Shown here piece by piece: positions 1-10,500 of a stretch of 64,000 nucleotides of DNA. A program made the position numbers and the translations under genes. Under the pieces are notes generated by a model. It made no database searches. It had not been told where the DNA came from and saw nothing but the letters and a program-made list of their open reading frames with translations. Location: positions 3,348,001 to 3,412,000 of the forward strand of contig NZ_CP121197.1 of assembly GCF_029625215.1 (NCBI RefSeq), read 5' to 3'. The first letter of the stretch is position 1, and each line of letters opens with the position of its first letter. This DNA comes from Aurantibacillus circumpalustris (GTDB lineage Bacteria; Bacteroidota; Bacteroidia; B-17B0; Aurantibacillaceae).

Positions 1-2921
1 CCAGTGTATGTAGTTGCATTTGACAAAGGTTCTTGAGGTGAAGGTCCTGTCCATAAAAATCCAATAACAGGTAGATTACGAGTAAAGATACTTGTTGGAG
101 GTATTCCAGTAGAACTTCCATTCGTTAACACAACAGTATTTGTTAAACAAGTAAGAGAAGATGTTATTGGAGTCACGGCTGGTTTTGGTGCAAATACATT
201 CTGATAGATTGGAATAACCGATTGACTTTTACAAGTACTACTCAAGTTATTAACAATTAATGTGTAGGTATTAAGCACAGTTTGTGTTGCAATAGCGGTC
301 GGTGAAATTATAGCAGTGATTGTATCACCTTGTAATGTATTTATAGGTCCGACGAATTTCCAAGAATATTCAACACCAGATGTTATACTTTTCCCTTTAA
401 GCACAACTTTAGGATTATTACAATCTAAAATTTGCCTTTCAACTACTGCACTAATATCCGGAGCGAAAGTGTTTGATAGCACGGATATAGGAACCCTAGT
501 TTCACATAGAGAGACATTATCTTTGGTAATTACGGTATACGTACCTGGTACATTTACTGTATAAGTTTGAATGCCGCTAAGAGGTCCGTTTGGGGTAACG
601 GAGCTCTGACCAGGGCTTAATATTGTATAAGAAACTGCTCCACCCTGAGGTGTAGTATTCCCATTAACTATATTAACTCCTGCTATACTCTTTGTACCAC
701 AACCCAAAGTGAAGCTCTCAGGACTTAGGATACTAAAAGATGGAAATCCTTGGTTTGAAGTAACTGTAAACTCTTTACAGGTAACACATCCATTAACATC
801 GTTTTTTAAACAATAAGTAAAGTTACCAACCCCACCCGGAGTGTATTGGGTAGAATAAGAACTTGCCGAAAATGTACCACCATAAGGAGATAAAATTTGA
901 TGGGTAACATTTACGCTCGGGCTTGCGGTTACAATTACATTTGTTGCATTAGCACCAGCAAGGGTTCCGCAAGTTATACTTTGGAACGAAGGACTGATGG
1001 TAGATAAAGGAGCAACAATATTAACACCAATGGAAACTGTACGAGTTACCTGACAATTTGTAACAGGATCGACCGCGTTAACAGTGAAGTTTCCTGGATT
1101 TGAAATGCTGATGCTGCTTGTTGAAAAAGTCAAACTGGCACTGGCCCAAAAATAATTTAAACTGCCTCCGTTGTAAGAGTAGCTTGTCACTGCATCTAAA
1201 TTAACAACAGGGTATTCGCAGGTAATACTATTTGAATTAGTTGTGTTAACAATTGTAAATGATGGAATTGGAGGGGCCGAATTAATATTAACCGTAGTTG
1301 TAACTTTACAACCTAAAGGATCGCTAGCGGTTATTGATACAATATTAGGTGCTGGCCCTACCGGAAGGGTATAAGTTCCTTGAGTTGTTTGTTGATTCAA
1401 AGACAATGGAGTTGGAAACCAAAGTAATGAAGACGGATTAGCAGCAGATCCAGAAGGTGTTAATGAAACAACAGCTAATGTTCCTCCGCATTGCGCTTGA
1501 GCAACAGAAGCCCCCAAAAGAGGTGCTGGAGTAATGGTACTGTTTACCACGCGTTGTATTGGCGCACAAGAACCCTCTGGTGACATATAAAGTGTGTATT
1601 GAGCCGAAATATTTGTGATAATACACTGATTGGTCATTGAAGGAATAGAATAAGATTGGGGAAGATTTGGTCCTGCCCATGAATAAGGCCCTAATCCATC
1701 GGCCGCACAAATGGTAGCACCAGAAGCTCCGCATGTTGGCACGGTGACGTTTGAACCAGCATCGTAAGGGTTACCGTTACCATAAACTGTCATTGGCCCA
1801 CACTGTGCATCAAAATAAACTTTTCCATAGTGCCCTCCCGCGTTGCAATCTGAAGAAAGGATGTCAATTGTAATATTCTGACCAATATAAGCTGTTAAAT
1901 CCAATGAGTTTATCTTCCAAGGGTTATAAATAGTGTTTGCAGAGGTCGTACTAGTATACACAGCTCCAGTAAGTGCAACATTATAAACAATTGGAACGGT
2001 AGCTGTACATTGACTACTAGGCGCAGATACAGAAAAAACGGGACAAGGAAGAACTGCGTTTGTACTCGCGTTACTTAAGCGAATAATAAACCCACCAGCA
2101 TCACAACAGCCATGCCCAGGAGCAAATACTGAAATAAATGCAAATTGAAATAAAGCATTACTTGACGACACCGAAAATGTCTTCGATAATCTCTCAATAC
2201 TACGATCTCCAGTAACACCATCATTAAGTCTTAGCACTTTACTACCAAAAAACTGACCGTTTGTGATTTGAGGGTTAGCAGCAGAAGCAGCGACATTAGC
2301 CGGCCCTGATCCAAAAACCGAAAAAATAGGATACTGAGAACCAATTTGAGTATCAATAAAACCTCCAGGTGCACTACAATCAATAAGTTCGGAGTGTGCA
2401 GGTGGGGCAGGACAGCATCCTAAAAGATTACATGAATTTGCAGTTGATGGCACACCTGTAGGAAAATAAGGTGCCAACGTATTACTTGAAGGGGGAGGAT
2501 TAGAAATACCTCCGTTATAACCCTGAGTAATTGTCCAACCAGAAATTTGATTGGTTGCGGTAACAACAGCAGCTGTAGAAAGCTCGAAATCTTCATTTAC
2601 ACAGCCAGGGATAGCTGCTGGCCTATTTGCATTCAAATACTCAACTACATTCTCGTAAAATGAACTCGGCGGCCTTTTTATCAAGTGATATTTTACATCA
2701 ATGAACTGTCTTTTAAGTTCGTACATTCTAATTTTAAACTCAGACCCTAAAAACTGATCCTGAATGGCGGATGCCCTTGATGAAACCTCATCAAAACCAG
2801 CAAGGGAATCCTTGTCAAAATTATGATAGTACATAGGGTCGATCGTGAAATACTGTGCCTTAAACCCGCTGGACGCTAGGAATAAAGCTAAAATAATGGA
2901 TAATACTTTGTGTTTTTTCAT
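1..2921 (-). CDS. Giant secreted T9SS-type adhesin-like protein, 3' end beyond window
   Basis: About 973 codons are visible, starting at the ATG at 2919-2921 and running off the left edge with no stop. The N-terminus is a signal peptide (MKKHKVLSIILALFLASSG, ending FKAQ). Next comes a charged stretch of about 100 residues not seen in the other copies, then a lectin- or jelly-roll-like region (from about residue 100), then Cys-paired Ig-like repeats of about 80-100 residues. From about residue 640 it is clearly homologous to the proteins encoded at 54993-58136 and 58197-61439 (shared elements include VNVTHQILSP, TVITKDNVS and VPISVLSNTFAPDISA), but more divergent than those two are from each other. 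By analogy the missing end should carry a type-B T9SS (gliding-motility-associated) C-terminal domain; this is inferred, not seen. Likely role: cell-surface adhesion. Confidence 0.85.
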   Translation of the reverse strand, partial: MKKHKVLSIILALFLASSGFKAQYFTIDPMYYHNFDKDSLAGFDEVSSRASAIQDQFLGSEFKIRMYELKRQFIDVKYHLIKRPPSSFYENVVEYLNANRPAAIPGCVNEDFELSTAAVVTATNQISGWTITQGYNGGISNPPPSSNTLAPYFPTGVPSTANSCNLLGCCPAPPAHSELIDCSAPGGFIDTQIGSQYPIFSVFGSGPANVAASAANPQITNGQFFGSKVLRLNDGVTGDRSIERLSKTFSVSSSNALFQFAFISVFAPGHGCCDAGGFIIRLSNASTNAVLPCPVFSVSAPSSQCTATVPIVYNVALTGAVYTSTTSANTIYNPWKINSLDLTAYIGQNITIDILSSDCNAGGHYGKVYFDAQCGPMTVYGNGNPYDAGSNVTVPTCGASGATICAADGLGPYSWAGPNLPQSYSIPSMTNQCIITNISAQYTLYMSPEGSCAPIQRVVNSTITPAPLLGASVAQAQCGGTLAVVSLTPSGSAANPSSLLWFPTPLSLNQQTTQGTYTLPVGPAPNIVSITASDPLGCKVTTTVNINSAPPIPSFTIVNTTNSNSITCEYPVVNLDAVTSYSYNGGSLNYFWASASLTFSTSSISISNPGNFTVNAVDPVTNCQVTRTVSIGVNIVAPLSTISPSFQSITCGTLAGANATNVIVTASPSVNVTHQILSPYGGTFSASSYSTQYTPGGVGNFTYCLKNDVNGCVTCKEFTVTSNQGFPSFSILSPESFTLGCGTKSIAGVNIVNGNTTPQGGAVSYTILSPGQSSVTPNGPLSGIQTYTVNVPGTYTVITKDNVSLCETRVPISVLSNTFAPDISAVVERQILDCNNPKVVLKGKSITSGVEYSWKFVGPINTLQGDTITAIISPTAIATQTVLNTYTLIVNNLSSTCKSQSVIPIYQNVFAPKPAVTPITSSLTCLTNTVVLTNGSSTGIPPTSIFTRNLPVIGFLWTGPSPQEPLSNATTYT

Positions 2922-3337
2922 GAGATTTAGATTGTTTTTAAAACTACTCAAATTAATTTAATTTAACAAAAAGGCATCAATATTCATGCCAAGTTTTGTG
3001 AAAATGTTGGATCAGATGAATTTTATCGTCTTTTTCTACTATTTTTCAAATTTAAGAACCAGCAGTAAACCCAAAGAGCGTTTAAAATTCAGAGTTGGCT
3101 TAAGAACTTTGTAATAGAAATACCACAGACTAAAATCTGAAATTAACAGTATAAACGCAAAATAAGATTGTTAAAAAGTAAAATGGTTCTTTCTCTAAAA
3201 TAACAAGGTCACTTTGTTTAAAGCACTTATCTTTAGCGGCTGTTAATCGACACGAATATCATTATTTATTAATTTAATAAAAAAACCGGGTCGAAGTACT
3301 CAATATAGTCTATCAAATAATTAGAATAATATAGTTT
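2922..3337. other. Divergent intergenic region without a gene
   Basis: This 416 bp AT-rich region separates the divergent adhesin (2921, minus) and cystathionine beta-synthase (3338, plus) genes. I find no convincing ORF, tRNA, riboswitch fold or terminator. It must hold promoters for both genes, but I found no full TTTG-N19-TAnnTTTG match. The only clear structure is the imperfect palindrome at 2973-2990. Confidence 0.6.
2973..2990. promoter_or_regulatory. 18-bp imperfect palindrome, possible operator
   Basis: GGCATCAATATTCATGCC is a near-perfect dyad (16 of 18 positions symmetric), 52 bp upstream of the adhesin start. The size and position would suit a dimeric regulator, but no regulator is identified and one such palindrome can arise by chance in AT-rich DNA. 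Confidence 0.25.
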
Positions 3338-4708
3338 ATGAAAGTTTGTAAAACAATACTCGAAACAATTGGAAATACACCAATGGTAAAAATAAATAAA
3401 ATCACAAAGGAGTTTCCTTGCGATGTTTATGCCAAAGTAGAGACATTTAATCCTGGTAATTCGATTAAGGACCGTATGGCACTTAAGATGGTAGAAGATG
3501 CTGAATTGGATGGGCGTTTAAAACCAGGTGGAACTATAATTGAGGGTACAAGTGGTAACACCGGAATGGGCTTAGCTATTGCTGCTGTTATTAAAGGCTA
3601 TAAGTGTATTTTTACTACTACCGATAAACAAAGCAAAGAAAAGGTGGATGCATTGCGTGCTTTTGGTGCAGAAGTAATTGTTTGTCCAACAGACGTAGAC
3701 CCTGAGGATCCCCGCTCCTACTACTCAGTTTCATCACGTTTGGTTAGTGAAATACCAAATGCCTGGAAACCTAATCAATATGATAATTTAAGTAATAGTC
3801 AGGCTCATTACGAACAAACGGGTCCTGAAATCTGGGACCAAACCGATGGCAAAATAACGCACCTTGTTGTAGGTGTTGGAACTGGAGGCACATTGTGTGG
3901 AACTGGTAAGTACCTGAAAGAAAAAAATCCCGCAATAAAAATATTAGGGATAGATACCTATGGTTCTGTATTTAAAAAATATAAAGAAACCGGTATTTTT
4001 GATAAAGACGAAATATACCCATACATCACCGAAGGCATTGGTGAAGATTTTTTGCCTGCCAATGTTGATTTCAATGTGATTGATCATTTTGAAAAAGTAA
4101 CGGATAAAGATGCGGCAGTAATGACGCGTAGAATTCCGCGAGAAGAAGGGATTTTTGCAGGAAACAGCGCTGGGTCAGCAATGGCTGGCCTACTTCAAAT
4201 GAAAAACATGTTTAAAAAAGGAGATGTTGTAGTAGTAATTTTTCATGATCACGGAACTCGTTATTTAGGCAAAATGTTTAACGATGATTGGATGCGTGAT
4301 CGAAATTTTTTAGAAGCTACAAAACCTAAAGCTATAGACTTAGTTGCTAATCATAAAAATCAAAAATTATTAACTGTCGACGTTGATTCAACCGTTAGTG
4401 AAGCTTTAGAATTATTAAACAAGTACGATATTTCACAAATACCTGTTACCGAAAAAGGAAATTTTGTTGGATCGCTTAATGAAAGTTATTTATTTACAAG
4501 ACTGATAGAAAACAGCGATGTGAAAAATAAATCGGTAAAACATTTAATGCAAGCGGCTTTTCCTGTTGTTGGAGAAAAAGCACCTATTGAGGAAGTAAGT
4601 AAACTCATTACTAAAGAAAATAACGCTGTTCTTTTAAGAGATATGGGCGGCAACATGCATATTATTACCAAACACGATATCATTCAGGCTGTAGCAAAGA
4701 TGAGTTAA
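3338..4708 (+). CDS. Cystathionine beta-synthase (PLP enzyme with CBS-domain pair)
   Basis: This 456-residue fold-type II PLP enzyme condenses serine (or O-acetylserine) with homocysteine to cystathionine in transsulfuration. The PLP lysine is K44 in NSIKDRMA. The substrate loop EGTSGNTG lies at 69-76 and the phosphate-binding GVGTGGT at 179-185. Residues from about 340 to the end form two CBS motifs (DVDSTVSEALELLNKYDIS, then a repeat near 415), which in homologues sense adenosyl ligands; the binding residues were not tested here. The length and CBS tail favour cystathionine beta-synthase over plain cysteine synthase. It is a single-gene unit closed by the hairpin at 4722-4757. Confidence 0.9.
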   Translation: MKVCKTILETIGNTPMVKINKITKEFPCDVYAKVETFNPGNSIKDRMALKMVEDAELDGRLKPGGTIIEGTSGNTGMGLAIAAVIKGYKCIFTTTDKQSKEKVDALRAFGAEVIVCPTDVDPEDPRSYYSVSSRLVSEIPNAWKPNQYDNLSNSQAHYEQTGPEIWDQTDGKITHLVVGVGTGGTLCGTGKYLKEKNPAIKILGIDTYGSVFKKYKETGIFDKDEIYPYITEGIGEDFLPANVDFNVIDHFEKVTDKDAAVMTRRIPREEGIFAGNSAGSAMAGLLQMKNMFKKGDVVVVIFHDHGTRYLGKMFNDDWMRDRNFLEATKPKAIDLVANHKNQKLLTVDVDSTVSEALELLNKYDISQIPVTEKGNFVGSLNESYLFTRLIENSDVKNKSVKHLMQAAFPVVGEKAPIEEVSKLITKENNAVLLRDMGGNMHIITKHDIIQAVAKMS

Positions 4709-4721
4709 TTTACCTGTGATT

Positions 4722-4757
4722 AAAAAAGCCTCAAGTTAAAGAACATGAGGCTTTTTA
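4722..4757. terminator. Bidirectional intrinsic terminator
   Basis: AAAAAAGCCTCA pairs with TGAGGCTTTTT across a 12-nt loop, giving A/T tracts on both sides. It sits between the convergent cystathionine beta-synthase and fumarylacetoacetase genes and can serve both. Confidence 0.85.
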
Positions 4758-4786
4758 AATTAATCAGTTATCTCTTATTCACTTAT

Positions 4787-6052
4787 TTATTTGGCCGGAA
4801 GTACTTTTGCTACACATTCACCAAATCCAATTTTGATACCATCTTTTTCACAATAACCTTTCATGATGATGGTATCATTATCATTCACAAACTTGCGCTC
4901 TGATCCATCTTTCAAGGTAATTGGTTTCGTACCCCGCCAAGTAAGTTCCATCATGCTTCCATATTCTTTCGGATCAGGCCCACTGATTGTTCCACTCGCC
5001 ATCATATCTCCCACATTAATATTACAACCATTCACCGTGTGATGTGCTAATTGTTGCTCCATCGTCCAATACATATATTTATAATTGGAAGAACAGATAT
5101 GATTTTCTTCGCCTTTCTCCGGTTTTAAAAACACATCCAATTTAATATCCAAATTTCTATCACCCTTGTACTCCAAGTATGGCAATACTTTCGGGTCTTG
5201 CGTATATCCTTTTGTTCTGAATGGCTCTAATGCTTCTAATGTTATTATCCAAGGAGATACTGTGCTTGCGAAATTCTTAGCAAGAAAAGGTCCAAGCGGC
5301 ACATACTCCCATGTTTGAATATCTCTAGCGCTCCAGTCATTAAACAATACCATTCCAAAAATATAATCATCAGCGTTGCTGGTTGAAACACTATCTCCCA
5401 TTTGGGTTTGTTTGCCAATAATAAAAGCTGTTTCTAATTCAATGTCTAATAATTTTGCTGGACCATAAACTGGCAGCTCAGAATCTGCAGGTTTTTGTTG
5501 ACCTTTTGGACGGTGAAAAGAATGACCGCTAACACAAATGCTACTCGCTCTACCGTGATATCCAACAGGTATGTGTTTCCAGTTACTCATTAATGCATTT
5601 TTTGGATCGCGAATCATGGTTCCAATATTTGTAGCATGATCGATGCTGCTATAAAAATCAGTGTAGTCCCCTACCCTTACCGGTAAAAGCATCGTGACAC
5701 TTACTTGCTTCTTAAATATCTTATTAAATAGTTCCTTGTTTGTTTTTAATTCGGCAGCTACAGGATCAGAATCATTACTTAATAGATCAATAATTTTTGC
5801 TCTAACCGCATTGGTTGAAGGTTTACCTAAGGAGATAAATTCATTTAAAAACTGCTGCTCAAGAATTGATTTGTCTACGCTCAAAAATCCGGCATCCGCC
5901 AGTTCAACTAAGTCGATAATATACTCGCCAATGGCTGAGCATGCACGGTGTTTTACTTTATTGTCTTTATAAATTCCGAAAGGAATATTATGAATAGAGA
6001 AATCGGAATTTGCGTCTACCTCTATCCAGGATTTTAAATTTTTGTTCAACAT
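4787..6052 (-). CDS. fahA: Fumarylacetoacetase
   Basis: This 421-residue protein matches the usual length of fumarylacetoacetate hydrolase, the last enzyme of tyrosine/homogentisate breakdown, which gives fumarate and acetoacetate. It has the N-terminal family domain and the catalytic fold with DYTDFYSSIDHATNIGTM, GYHGRASSI and the metal-site segments ELETAFIIG and NDWSARDIQ. The ATG at 6052 is 2 bp from the stop of the upstream small gene, so it is the last gene of the TraB-MoxR unit. I see no other tyrosine-catabolic gene in the window, so this placement is odd for the pathway. The call is firm from the motif set. Confidence 0.93.
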   Translation of the reverse strand: MLNKNLKSWIEVDANSDFSIHNIPFGIYKDNKVKHRACSAIGEYIIDLVELADAGFLSVDKSILEQQFLNEFISLGKPSTNAVRAKIIDLLSNDSDPVAAELKTNKELFNKIFKKQVSVTMLLPVRVGDYTDFYSSIDHATNIGTMIRDPKNALMSNWKHIPVGYHGRASSICVSGHSFHRPKGQQKPADSELPVYGPAKLLDIELETAFIIGKQTQMGDSVSTSNADDYIFGMVLFNDWSARDIQTWEYVPLGPFLAKNFASTVSPWIITLEALEPFRTKGYTQDPKVLPYLEYKGDRNLDIKLDVFLKPEKGEENHICSSNYKYMYWTMEQQLAHHTVNGCNINVGDMMASGTISGPDPKEYGSMMELTWRGTKPITLKDGSERKFVNDNDTIIMKGYCEKDGIKIGFGECVAKVLPAK

Positions 6053-6054
6053 AA

Positions 6055-6573
6055 TTAAGCTATTCTTGATTTAATGTTTTCAATTAAGTCTTGTGTAAGA
6101 TTTTCATCCGACTTTTTGCCAGATTGGGCTATTTGCAATGCCTCCGTTAATGTTTTCTCATCGAAAACAGCTTCTATACTTTCAACAACAGATAAAGCCT
6201 CAAGTGCCAATTGAAAATCGTCGTGCGTTGCTAACTTTACAAAATCTAAAAAATAAGGAGAAAAATCAAGTCCGCATTCCCAACAGGCTGCCGCTATTAT
6301 TGTTTTCTCACTCACCCTTTGTGCCTTTGAAAGGGCATCCATCATCATTTTTTGAGAATTGGTTTCCTTAAGTTTAGAAAAGATGATTTCACTTTCCTCT
6401 CTTGAAATATTCTTTTCAAGCAAGCCCTCGATAAGATCGGCGCTATTGTTTTCTTTTTTATTAAATCCTTCTCGTCCGATAATCAGTGTACTGTATTCTT
6501 CTTCATTGAATAACTTTTGAGGATCGAATGCGTCCTCATCCAATAATTCATCTACTCCCATTTTTTCTCTCAC
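6055..6573 (-). CDS. Small helical protein of unknown function, coupled to MoxR
   Basis: This acidic 172-residue cytosolic protein has no signal peptide or membrane segment. It is predicted all-helical, with a region around 60-140 (SQKMMMDALSKA to VESIEAVFDEKT) that looks like ARM/HEAT-type helix pairs. The first codon is GTG at 6573, inside a 4-bp GTGA overlap with the MoxR stop. An in-frame ATG at 6561, preceded by GAGAGAAAAA, is an alternative start. The overlap implies translational coupling to MoxR. I do not recognise the family. A MoxR adaptor or substrate is a reasonable guess from position only; it has no VWA/MIDAS motif. Confidence 0.75.
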   Translation of the reverse strand: MREKMGVDELLDEDAFDPQKLFNEEEYSTLIIGREGFNKKENNSADLIEGLLEKNISREESEIIFSKLKETNSQKMMMDALSKAQRVSEKTIIAAACWECGLDFSPYFLDFVKLATHDDFQLALEALSVVESIEAVFDEKTLTEALQIAQSGKKSDENLTQDLIENIKSRIA

Positions 6574-7538
6574 ATTAATTGTTTAATAATTTCTTCAACC
6601 GACATTCCTTCTGCTTCTGCTTTATAATTTAAAACCACACGGTGGCGTAAAATTGGTAAAGCGATAGCCCTCACATCTTCAATATCAGGACTAAATTTCC
6701 CATTCATTGCAGCGTGACATTTTGCCCCAATAATTAAATATTGTGACGCTCTTGGTCCAGCACCCCACTGTAAATATTTTTTAGCTACATCCGTTGTGTG
6801 TTCTCCTGTTAAGCGTGTTTTATGAACGAGTTTCACAGCATACTCAACAACATTATCTGCTACTGGTATTTTACGAATCAAGTCCTGAAAATAAACTATT
6901 TCTTGTGCGTTTAAAATTTTATTCAACTGAGCTTTTGTGTTAGTAGTAGTTAATTTAACTACTTGTAATTCCTCTTCAAACTTTGGATAATCTAACCATA
7001 CATTAAACATAAATCTGTCTAACTGAGCTTCTGGTAAAGGATAGGTTCCTTCTTGTTCAATTGGATTTTGTGTTGCAAGTACAAAAAACGGATTATCTAA
7101 AATATACTTTTTTCCAGCCGCCGTTATCTGTCTTTCCTGCATGGCTTCTAACAAAGCTGCTTGTGTTTTAGGGGGGGTACGATTTATCTCATCGGCTAAA
7201 ATAATATTAGAAAACAAGGGGCCTTTAATAAATTGAAAGTGTCTGTTTTCATCCAATATTTCGCTACCAATGATATCACTTGGCATTAAATCGGGAGTAA
7301 ACTGAATACGGTTAAAACTCAAGCCTAAAGCATCGGCAATGGTATTAACCAACAATGTTTTTGCAAGACCAGGAACACCAACTAACAAACAATGCCCTCT
7401 ACTAAAAATGGAGATTAACACGTTTTTAACTGTATCTTCCTGTCCAACTATTACTTTAGCAATCTCGGCTGTAAGTTCTTTGTGCTTGGATACAAAGCCT
7501 TCAACGGCTTCAGTGTCACTCTTAAAATTCATAGACAT
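6570..7538 (-). CDS. moxR: MoxR-family AAA+ ATPase
   Basis: This 322-residue AAA+ ATPase of the MoxR/RavA clade has Walker A GVPGLAKT at 54-61, Walker B IILADEINR at 111-119, the family signature PKTQAALLEAMQERQ and sensor 1 ATQNPIEQEGTYPLPEAQ. The C-terminal lid includes LPILRHRVVLNYKAEAEG. MoxR proteins act as chaperone-like motors, usually with VWA-domain partners (BatA/B, CoxE) and DUF58 proteins that activate enzymes or maintain the envelope. None of those is adjacent. The upstream gene (34 bp away) is a giant TraB/GumN protein and the downstream overlapping gene is a small helical protein. The family is certain; the partner is unknown. Confidence 0.95.
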   Translation of the reverse strand: MSMNFKSDTEAVEGFVSKHKELTAEIAKVIVGQEDTVKNVLISIFSRGHCLLVGVPGLAKTLLVNTIADALGLSFNRIQFTPDLMPSDIIGSEILDENRHFQFIKGPLFSNIILADEINRTPPKTQAALLEAMQERQITAAGKKYILDNPFFVLATQNPIEQEGTYPLPEAQLDRFMFNVWLDYPKFEEELQVVKLTTTNTKAQLNKILNAQEIVYFQDLIRKIPVADNVVEYAVKLVHKTRLTGEHTTDVAKKYLQWGAGPRASQYLIIGAKCHAAMNGKFSPDIEDVRAIALPILRHRVVLNYKAEAEGMSVEEIIKQLM

Positions 7539-7572
7539 AGGCTATAAAGATATATAAAATTAAATTTAAAAT

Positions 7573-10500
7573 TTACTGATAAGAACTTGACTTTTCTTGA
7601 GCTCTTTTTCTGTAAGAAAGAGCAAAGTACTCTAATAGTTCATTCATGTTTTCATTCTCAGTTTTAGTTTTATCAATAAAATAATTTGGGTGTACCATTT
7701 CTATTTTAGATGTGATAGCTTCTTTTGAATTATTAATAAATACGGCTGTCCAATACTCCTCTTCGTTCTTATTGCCGCTTAATTTATAAATATACATTTT
7801 ACCGTTCTCATATTTATTTTTCGCTGCAAGCTCTTTAATCAAAACAATGCTATCTGATTTAGTATTATTTTTTTGATCATTATAAAAGTTAGTTAATTTT
7901 TTTTGGCTCAGCACTAAAGACTGTATTAGGTTTTGTTGCGTTAAATATTTTTTATCAAATTTATCTGTAAGTTTTTCTTTTTCTAATTCGCTATAGAAAA
8001 ATGTTGCAGTAAACTTGTTTTTGCTATAATATGTTATGATTGTATCGTTTAAGATGACTCCATGCTTTAAAAGATCTATGGTAACAGGCATGAGAATATC
8101 TTGCGTTTTTATTTTTACAATTTTCTCAAAGAATTGTTTTGCTTTTTCATCCGTTTTATAAAATGGCGAAAGCAACCAAGCGTAATTGACTAGTGGTGGG
8201 CGGTTATAGGAATCTAAATTTCTTAAATACCCTGAACCTTTGTAAAAGGTGTTATTTGCCAATCCATCGAGGCTTCCTTTGATACTTTGAGCAAGTTCTT
8301 TTGCCGATTTCTCTAGATAATCAAAATTTGCTTGATCATTAGAGGATGGTGCTTTTGTTGCTAAAGGGTTATAGCGTTTTAAGGTAAGATTCGCGTCGTT
8401 TAAAATTTGATCCTTTCGCACTAGATATAACGATTTGTCAATGATATTTTTATGAACCATTTCTGCCATTAATCCATATACCGCTTCTTTGTATTCCTCA
8501 TACCTAGTTAGACTTAGCATTCCCGGAAAAAACTTTTTACATAATTCAAGTGAATCGTGAAGCACATAAAACACATCGCGCACTGTATTTCCTGCTCCAA
8601 CCAGTGGGGTTTCAGCCATTATCAAATTATAAAACTCTGAATAAGAATTTTGCGTCTTTAAATAAGCGAGACCCTTTAAAAGGCAAAGCTGCAAATAAAA
8701 ACTATCGGTATATTGTTTATAAAGGTCTTTATATGGTTTGATTATTTTCTCATTTTCAAACGTACCTCCATTTACAAATAACTGGGCACGACTATCCTCG
8801 CTAACTGAGTTAATTTTAGGAGTCGCAATAAATTTAATAAAATCACCTGCAAAATCCTTTTGAAAACCAATAACTTCGACAGAATGATTCGCCATTTGCT
8901 TTACAGCTGTGTCGCTACTGACCAGATCGTTTAATAAATCTGCAAAACCACTCACAAAAATATTTTTTCCTATGAGTGTATCAATTGGCCTAAATGATTC
9001 CATAAAATCCTTTGCCCATCCCTTTAACCCAATCGTTGTATCAAATGGTACTGACAGTTCGTGTAACAATCCATTTTTAATAAAAACTTTTACCATTATA
9101 GCACGAGAGGTTGCAGTGTCTTTTAAATTGCAGGTGTAGTTAAATAAACCATCTTTAAATTCAACTTTTTTATCACTTGCATACATGGTTGTAGAACTAG
9201 TATAGGTCTTCGTAATTTTATCTTCTATTTTATTCTCATTTCTATAATCATAATCGTTGTACTTTTCATAAGTGATGCTTACATATTCATTACTCGAAGG
9301 AGAATAATAATATTTACTTTCGGTTCTAAAATTATAGTCCTTGTTCTTTTTTTCTGGAAGTGTGTCTTTTTTTATTTTGCTTGCTTCATAAGCTTTCGCA
9401 AAAGCCTGATTGAAGCGACTTAGCGCATTATCGCTAACTTCATCTTTTGCTTTAAAATAAAAGCCTTTATCGGTAATTTCTGTTATCGGATTTATATAAT
9501 TAAAGTCAAATAACTTAAAGCTGGTGAAGAAATTATCATTAAAAGAAACTTCATTTTCTGAAATGAGATAAATCAAATAGTAATGCACCCCCTTTATAAA
9601 AAGTTTTGCTTGAAAATTTAAAGCGGCATCGTTTTTACCTTTGAAGCGTATGCATGGAAACCCCTGTTCATTCTCGATCTTATAATCATTGCTATTTACA
9701 AATTTATAATTCAGCAAAATGTTCTTTGCAAATTGATTGAGTTCAAAAGTATCTTCTTCTAAATAATTAAAATCATTGTACACGGCTCGTTTCATACCGT
9801 AAAACTTTTTTAATGATTTGTTATAACTGCATAAATCTTCAACAGGCCCTAAGAGTGAGGAGCTGTTGAGTTTTGAATAATTGCAATTTGTAGGTATGCT
9901 AACACTAAATCCGCCTGTAATTGGCGTGAAATTAACCAGTCTGTCAGGTTTCGGATTAAATAGAATAGAACTAAAAAACTGTTTTGATTCTATATTACTG
10001 GCATAATTTAACTTACCACCCAACTTAAACATAATCATTTCTAAATCAGTAAAATAAATCTGATAATGTTGTTCGTCGCCACGGCGCGTTTTATTAATAA
10101 TTTCAATTCCTTTAATACCATTATTACTTATAATTTCTTTTTTCAAAATTATTTTTCCAGGAATATTTTCAAATAAAAGGCTATCGACTTTTTGCATTAA
10201 CATTTCGGGACTAACGCTAAATATTGGTCCAAGATGTTTGAGTCTTACTATAGTGTAAAAACTTCCGTTAACCATATCGGCATGGATGTAATATTTTAAA
10301 TGGCCAAGATCAACAATAGGATATAGTTTTCCAGGTAAATTCATTGAGAAGAGGGAGTCACTAATCACTTGCTTTTGAAATACAACCGGTTTTACTTTTT
10401 GATCCAACTCATCGCGCAATGCATGACTCTTTTTGGAAATCTTCGGCATTATGGGCTCAAGTTTATACCCTTTTTTTCTTAATAGTTCAATAACACCATT

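Noticed and set aside
316-564. Plus-strand ORF antisense to the giant adhesin, with a similar ORF at 59536-59721
   Set aside because: The two resemble each other only because the sense paralogues do. Both lie inside clear sense coding sequence, so they are frame shadows.
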